This document shows positions 60,250-64,000 of a DNA stretch of 64,000 nt, one piece after another. Position numbers and translations under genes: made by a program. Each line of letters opens with the position of its first letter. Positions within the stretch are counted from its first letter, which is position 1. Source of the DNA: JAGPUQ01 sp963708735 (GTDB lineage: Bacteria; Pseudomonadota; Gammaproteobacteria; Pseudomonadales; Porticoccaceae); NCBI GenBank assembly GCA_963708735.1, contig CAVPTW010000035.1:1-64000 (forward strand), in the 5' to 3' direction. Under the pieces are notes generated by a model, which worked only from the letters and a program-made list of their open reading frames with translations, was not told the DNA's origin and made no database searches.

Positions 60250-60642
60250 TTAGCGCGGCTGTTTCAGCAGATCTCGTATTTCCGTGAGCAGTATTTCCTC
60301 GGCGGAGGGCGCAGGCGCTGCCTGTTCCTTGCGTTTGAGGGAATTGACCCCCTTGACCAGCAGGAACACCGCTGCCGCGACGATGATGAAGTCCACCGCG
60401 GTCTGGATGAACTTGCCGTAGCCGATGACGACTGCGGGAGCTTCCGCGGTGGCCGCCCGGAGGGTGAAGGCCAGGTCGGAAAAATCCACCCCGCCGAGCA
60501 GCAGCCCGATAGGCGGCATCACGACGTCAGCGACCGCGGACGACACGATCTTGCCGAAGGCGGCACCGATGATGATGCCGACCGCCATATCGACGACATT
60601 GCCTTTGACTGCAAACTCCTTGAACTCCTGCAGCATGCTCAT
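60250..60642 (-). CDS. mscL: Large-conductance mechanosensitive channel
   Basis: The protein has 130 residues from the ATG at 60642, preceded by GGGAG. MLQEFKEFAVKGNVVDMAVG, then IIIGAAFGKIVSSAVADVVMP, is the conserved first helix and pore; the second helix is FIQTAVDFIIVAAAVFLLV. The C-terminal bundle ends LLTEIRDLLKQ. It releases solutes on hypo-osmotic shock. Confidence 0.96.
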   Translation of the reverse strand: MSMLQEFKEFAVKGNVVDMAVGIIIGAAFGKIVSSAVADVVMPPIGLLLGGVDFSDLAFTLRAATAEAPAVVIGYGKFIQTAVDFIIVAAAVFLLVKGVNSLKRKEQAAPAPSAEEILLTEIRDLLKQPR

Positions 60643-60751
60643 TTTTTTCTCCCTGGGTCGGGCGAATAGCTGTCTGGTCGGCGCCAAAGTGTTCTTTGCG
60701 ATGGCCGTTGGGGGCGATGGCCGTTGGGGCGGTTGGGGCCGTCGGGATGAT

Positions 60752-61165
60752 TCAGCGCTCGATCCGGGGCCGCAATGGCTCCAGATCGTAACCCGCGCGG
60801 CGCGCGGTGGCCAACAGCGCGTCGGCGGACTGTTGGCCCGCCTGCGACAACACCCAGAGCATGGTGCAACGGGTACCGGTACGGCAGTGGGCGAGGATCT
60901 TGCCGGGCGTCGCTTCGATCAGGCGGCCAAAAGTGGCGACGTCCGCATCCGTGATGTTGGTGCCGATCACCGGCTGGTGAATATAGGCGAGTCCGGCGGC
61001 TTTGGCGGCGGCCTCGATTTCGGCGGCCGGCGGCTGGCCGGGCTCTTCGCCGTCGGGGCGGTTGTTGATGATCGCGGCGAAGCCCTCCGCGGCGGCCTGT
61101 TTCACGTCGGCGACGGTGATCTGACTTGCGACATGCAGTCGGGGTGTGAGCTCTTTGCTGATCAC
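60752..61165 (-). CDS. TIGR01244/DUF442 phosphatase-like protein
   Basis: The protein has 137 residues. The active-site loop HCRTGTRCTMLW has the C-x5-R pattern of tyrosine-phosphatase and rhodanese-like folds; INNRPDGEEPGQP near residue 34 is the family signature. Members are annotated as sulfur transferases or beta-lactamase-hydrolase-like phosphatases, some next to sulfide-oxidation genes. No such neighbour exists here, so the substrate is unknown. Confidence 0.85.
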   Translation of the reverse strand: MISKELTPRLHVASQITVADVKQAAAEGFAAIINNRPDGEEPGQPPAAEIEAAAKAAGLAYIHQPVIGTNITDADVATFGRLIEATPGKILAHCRTGTRCTMLWVLSQAGQQSADALLATARRAGYDLEPLRPRIER

Positions 61166-61234
61166 GGGGTTCTCCTCGGGTGGCGGTTCGTTCGGAGCCT
61201 AAGTCAGGAGCATCGGACAAAACAAGGGCATCGT

Positions 61235-62083
61235 TCAGCTGGTGCGCAGGCTGCGCAGTCCTTCCTGCAGGCGCAGCAGGTGATCTTCAAGCTCGGGGCC
61301 CTTGCGCTGGGCGACCCCGATCGCCAGCACGTCGATGACCACCAGATGGGCGATCCGGGACGACAGCGGCGTATAGAGCTGGAAGTCCTCGGTGACGTCG
61401 ATGGTGATGGGAATGCTCGCCGCCGCGGTCACCGGCGTTTTACTGGGGGCGAGACCGATCACGATGGCGCCGTGTTTCTTCACCTGCTTGATCGAATCGA
61501 GCAGTGCCCGGGTGCGCCCGGACTGGGACAGGGCGACCACCACGTCGCCCGGCTCCAGCGAGGTCGCCGACATGTTCTGTAGATGAGGATCGGCATAGGC
61601 AGCGGTCGCCAGGCGCAGACGGAAAAACCGGTGCTGGGCGTCGAAGGCCACCGGCGCCGAGGCGCCGAAGCCGTAGAACTCCACCCGCCGCGCCGCGCAC
61701 AGCGCGCGGATGGCACGATCCAGCATTTGCGGATCCAGGCTGTCGCGGACCTTGAGCAGGTTGTCCACCGTGGTATCGAACACCTTGTCGGTGTACTCGC
61801 GCACCGAATCGGTGTCGGTGACGGCAATCTGGCCGAAACCGGGGCTGGCCGCCAGTTGCTGGGCCAGGGCGAGCTTGAAATCCTGAAAGCCGGCGCAGCC
61901 GACGGCGCGGCAAAAACGCACCACCGTCGGCTCGCTGACCCCGGCGTGGCGCGCCAGATCGACGATGCGCATGCGCACCACCTGACCCGGATCGCCGAGC
62001 ACATAGTCCGCGACCTTGCGCTCCGACTTGCGCAGCCTGACGTGGGCATCGTTGATGGTGCGGGTCAATTCGGCGGGCTTCAC
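61235..62083 (-). CDS. hexR: HexR-type RpiR-family transcriptional regulator
   Basis: The protein has 282 residues from the GTG at 62083, which has GGAG six bases upstream. The N-terminal RpiR helix-turn-helix is IVDLARHAGVSEPTVVRFCR, and the SIS sugar-phosphate domain has EFYGFGASAPVAFDAQHRF and VVALSQSGRTRALLDSIKQ. HexR of Pseudomonas senses KDPG and represses central sugar genes (zwf, edd, gap). Those targets are not nearby, so the name rests on overall likeness. The 299 bases to uvrD are gene-free and hold both divergent promoters. Confidence 0.8.
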   Translation of the reverse strand: MKPAELTRTINDAHVRLRKSERKVADYVLGDPGQVVRMRIVDLARHAGVSEPTVVRFCRAVGCAGFQDFKLALAQQLAASPGFGQIAVTDTDSVREYTDKVFDTTVDNLLKVRDSLDPQMLDRAIRALCAARRVEFYGFGASAPVAFDAQHRFFRLRLATAAYADPHLQNMSATSLEPGDVVVALSQSGRTRALLDSIKQVKKHGAIVIGLAPSKTPVTAAASIPITIDVTEDFQLYTPLSSRIAHLVVIDVLAIGVAQRKGPELEDHLLRLQEGLRSLRTS

Positions 62084-62382
62084 CGGCCACTCCGTCGCGG
62101 ACAGGCGCGATTGTAGTTTATTCCCGGCCGGTCCCAGGCTGCGCCAGCGCGATCCTGCGGGTGGCCGGAATGCGGGCGCTGCCGATCCATCGGACAACAT
62201 CACCGTGGCGAGCAAAGGATCGCCATGGCGGGCAAAGACCCAGGTATTCAAGCGCATGAAGCACCGGAAATACGACCGGTTGCGTGTGTAGTCCCGCGTG
62301 CCGGCGCGGGCTGCCTTGTCCTTTTGCGCCTGGGGCGCCGGCAAAACCATTAATCGGGGGTGGCCTTTGTTAGAATCCCGCC

Positions 62383-64000
62383 ATGAACCTGTCCCCCATT
62401 CTCGATCCCCTCAACGACGCCCAGCGCGCGGCGGTCGCCCACGACACCGGCCACCTGATCGTGCTGGCCGGTGCCGGCAGCGGCAAGACCCGGGTGCTGG
62501 TGCACCGCATCGCCTGGCTGGTGCGCGGTGCCGGCGTTGCGCCCCAGGGCATCCTGGCCGTCACCTTCACCAACAAGGCGGCGCGGGAGATGCGCGAGCG
62601 CCTGGCCGATCTCCTGGGCAGGGCGGCGCAAGGCATGTGGGTCGGCACTTTCCACGGCCTGGCCCATCGCCTGCTGAAAACCCACTGGCGCGATGCCGGG
62701 CTCACGGAAAATTTCCAGATCCTCGATGCCGACGATCAGTTGCGGCTGATCAAGCGGGTCTACGCCGCGCGCGGGCTGGATCCGGAACGCTGGCCGCCGC
62801 GCCAGGCGCAGTGGTACATCAACGCCCAGAAAGACGAGGGCCTGCGGCCCCAGCACATCCAGGAGACCGGCGATCCCTTCGTCGCGGCCATGCTGGGGGT
62901 CTACCGCGACTACGAGGCCGCCTGCGCCCGCGGCGGCGTGGTGGACTTCGGCGAGCTCCTGCTGCGCGCCCACGAGCTCTGGCTGCGCCACCCGGAACTG
63001 CTCGCCCATTACCAGCAGCGCTTCGGCCATCTGCTGGTGGACGAATTTCAGGACACCAACGCCATTCAGTACGCCTGGCTGCGCCTGTTGGCGGGGGAAT
63101 CGGGCCGGGTGACGGTGGTTGGCGACGACGACCAGTCCATCTACGGCTGGCGCGGCGCACGGATCGAGAACCTCCGCGATTTCAGCCGCCACTTTGCCGG
63201 TGCGAGCACGGTACGACTGGAGCAGAACTACCGCTCCACCGCCACCATTCTCGATGCCGCCAACGCGGTCATTGCCCATAACGCCGGGCGCATGGGGAAA
63301 GAGCTCTGGACCAGCGGCGAGCGCGGCGAGCCCATTTCCGTCTACGCGGCCTACAACGAACAGGACGAAGCGCGCTTTATCGCCGAGCGCATCCAGGCCT
63401 GGCTCGCCGCCGGTGGCAGTTGCGACGAAGTCGCCCTGCTCTACCGCTCCAACGCCCAGTCGCGGGTGCTGGAAGAGGCGCTGTTGCGCGCCGCCATTCC
63501 CTACCGGATTCACGGCGGCCACCGCTTCTACGAGCGGCTGGAGATCCGCAACGCCCTCGCCTACCTGCGCCTGCTGGTCAATCCCGACGACGACGCGGCG
63601 GTGGAGCGGGTGCTCAATACGCCGACCCGTGGCATCGGCGAGCGCACCGTCGCGCAGCTGCGCGAAGTCGCCCGCGCGGGCGGCATTTCCCTTTGGCAGG
63701 TGCTGCGCAATGGCGTTGGCGACCTGCCGGCGCGTGCCGCCGGCGCGGTGCGCGGTTTCACCGCGCTGATCGAAGAATTGCGCGCCGACGTCGATCGCTT
63801 CGACTTGGCAGAGCTGGCCGACCGGATGCTGGCGCGCACCGGATTGCTCGAATTCCACCGTCGCGAAACCGGTGAACGCGGTGCCGCCCGCGGCGAAAAC
63901 CTGGACGAACTGGTCAGTGCCTGCCGTGCCTTTGTGCCGGAAGCGCCGGACCAACCCCTGCTGCCGCAGTTTCTCGATGCCGCCGCGCTCGATGCGGGCG
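62383..64000 (+). CDS. uvrD: DNA helicase II UvrD, 3' end outside window
   Basis: The first 539 codons are in the window and there is no stop. SF1 helicase motifs appear in order: ILDPLNDAQRAAV (Q motif), AGAGSGKTRVLVHRI (Walker A), AVTFTNKAAREM (Ia), VGTFHGLAHRLL, LLVDEFQDTNAIQYAWL (Walker B), VVGDDDQSIYGWRGA (III), LEQNYRSTATIL (IV). It unwinds DNA in nucleotide-excision and mismatch repair. ILDPLNDAQR favours UvrD over Rep. Confidence 0.95.
   Translation, partial: MNLSPILDPLNDAQRAAVAHDTGHLIVLAGAGSGKTRVLVHRIAWLVRGAGVAPQGILAVTFTNKAAREMRERLADLLGRAAQGMWVGTFHGLAHRLLKTHWRDAGLTENFQILDADDQLRLIKRVYAARGLDPERWPPRQAQWYINAQKDEGLRPQHIQETGDPFVAAMLGVYRDYEAACARGGVVDFGELLLRAHELWLRHPELLAHYQQRFGHLLVDEFQDTNAIQYAWLRLLAGESGRVTVVGDDDQSIYGWRGARIENLRDFSRHFAGASTVRLEQNYRSTATILDAANAVIAHNAGRMGKELWTSGERGEPISVYAAYNEQDEARFIAERIQAWLAAGGSCDEVALLYRSNAQSRVLEEALLRAAIPYRIHGGHRFYERLEIRNALAYLRLLVNPDDDAAVERVLNTPTRGIGERTVAQLREVARAGGISLWQVLRNGVGDLPARAAGAVRGFTALIEELRADVDRFDLAELADRMLARTGLLEFHRRETGERGAARGENLDELVSACRAFVPEAPDQPLLPQFLDAAALDAG

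Noticed and set aside
62084..62350. N-terminal extension of hexR to 62350
   Set aside because: The family begins at the helix-turn-helix shortly after 62083, where a GTG with a well-spaced GGAG is present.
62350..63954. Minus-strand open frame (534 codons) over uvrD
   Set aside because: It is antisense to a gene with all SF1 helicase motifs in order.

Overview
The window looks like the replication-origin region of a GC-rich gammaproteobacterium. The gene sets glmS-glmU-atpCDGAHFEBI-parBA-rsmG-mnmG, rpmH-rnpA-yidD-yidC-mnmE, dnaA-dnaN-recF-gyrB and plsC-gmhB-glyS-glyQ are those that surround oriC in Pseudomonas-like bacteria. LpxR-type lipid A deacylase, GmhB, UbiA/UbiC and HexR also fit a Gram-negative gammaproteobacterium. 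I cannot name the genus. I see no tRNA, rRNA or CRISPR array. LAYOUT. Positions 1-11.8 kb are accessory DNA: small exported or membrane proteins of unknown function, an orphan phage terminase small subunit, a complete two-gene Type III-like restriction-modification system (2.8-8.9 kb) bracketed by a 34-bp direct repeat, and a toxin-antitoxin-like pair (XRE/ImmA-type metallopeptidase plus PIN-like protein). From 11.8 to 14.5 kb lie an L,D-transpeptidase-fold protein and the ABC-F ATPase YheS. From 14.6 to 29.3 kb everything runs leftward: glmS, glmU, the whole F1Fo ATP synthase operon, then parB, parA, rsmG and mnmG. At about 29.3 kb the direction flips, and rpmH through mnmE and dnaA through gyrB run rightward to 40.2 kb. 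Two gene-free, AT-rich stretches (29.3-29.8 and 33.6-34.0 kb) are the origin candidates; only the second has DnaA boxes. A perfect parS site and a degenerate second one lie inside recF. From 40.3 to 44.8 kb run a tiny arginine-rich protein, plsC, a frameshifted gmhB, glyS and glyQ. From 45.0 to 54.9 kb lies the phosphate-starvation region: pstS, a frameshifted pstC, pstA, pstB, phoU, then phoR and phoB, with Pho boxes before pstS and before phoB; an M48 protease, a frameshifted DUF938 methyltransferase and a COG3146 acyltransferase-like protein sit between them. The rest holds ubiA, ubiC, an lpxR-like gene, an enoyl-CoA hydratase, an mrr restriction gene that has lost its catalytic domain, an MFS transporter, mscL, a DUF442 protein, hexR and the first 1.6 kb of uvrD. 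HOW IT WORKS TOGETHER. The core is replication initiation (dnaA, dnaN, gyrB, oriC), origin segregation (parA, parB, parS), tRNA U34 modification (mnmE, mnmG), membrane protein insertion (yidC, yidD) and energy supply (atp). The phosphate genes form one PhoB-controlled regulon in two transcription units. The left arm is a defence-type island: a Type III-like restriction system and a putative toxin-antitoxin pair beside phage remnants. A second restriction gene (mrr, 58.4 kb) is dead. Three otherwise conserved genes (pstC, gmhB, the DUF938 gene) are broken by single-base indels. These could be true mutations or consensus-sequence errors; the sequence alone cannot decide.
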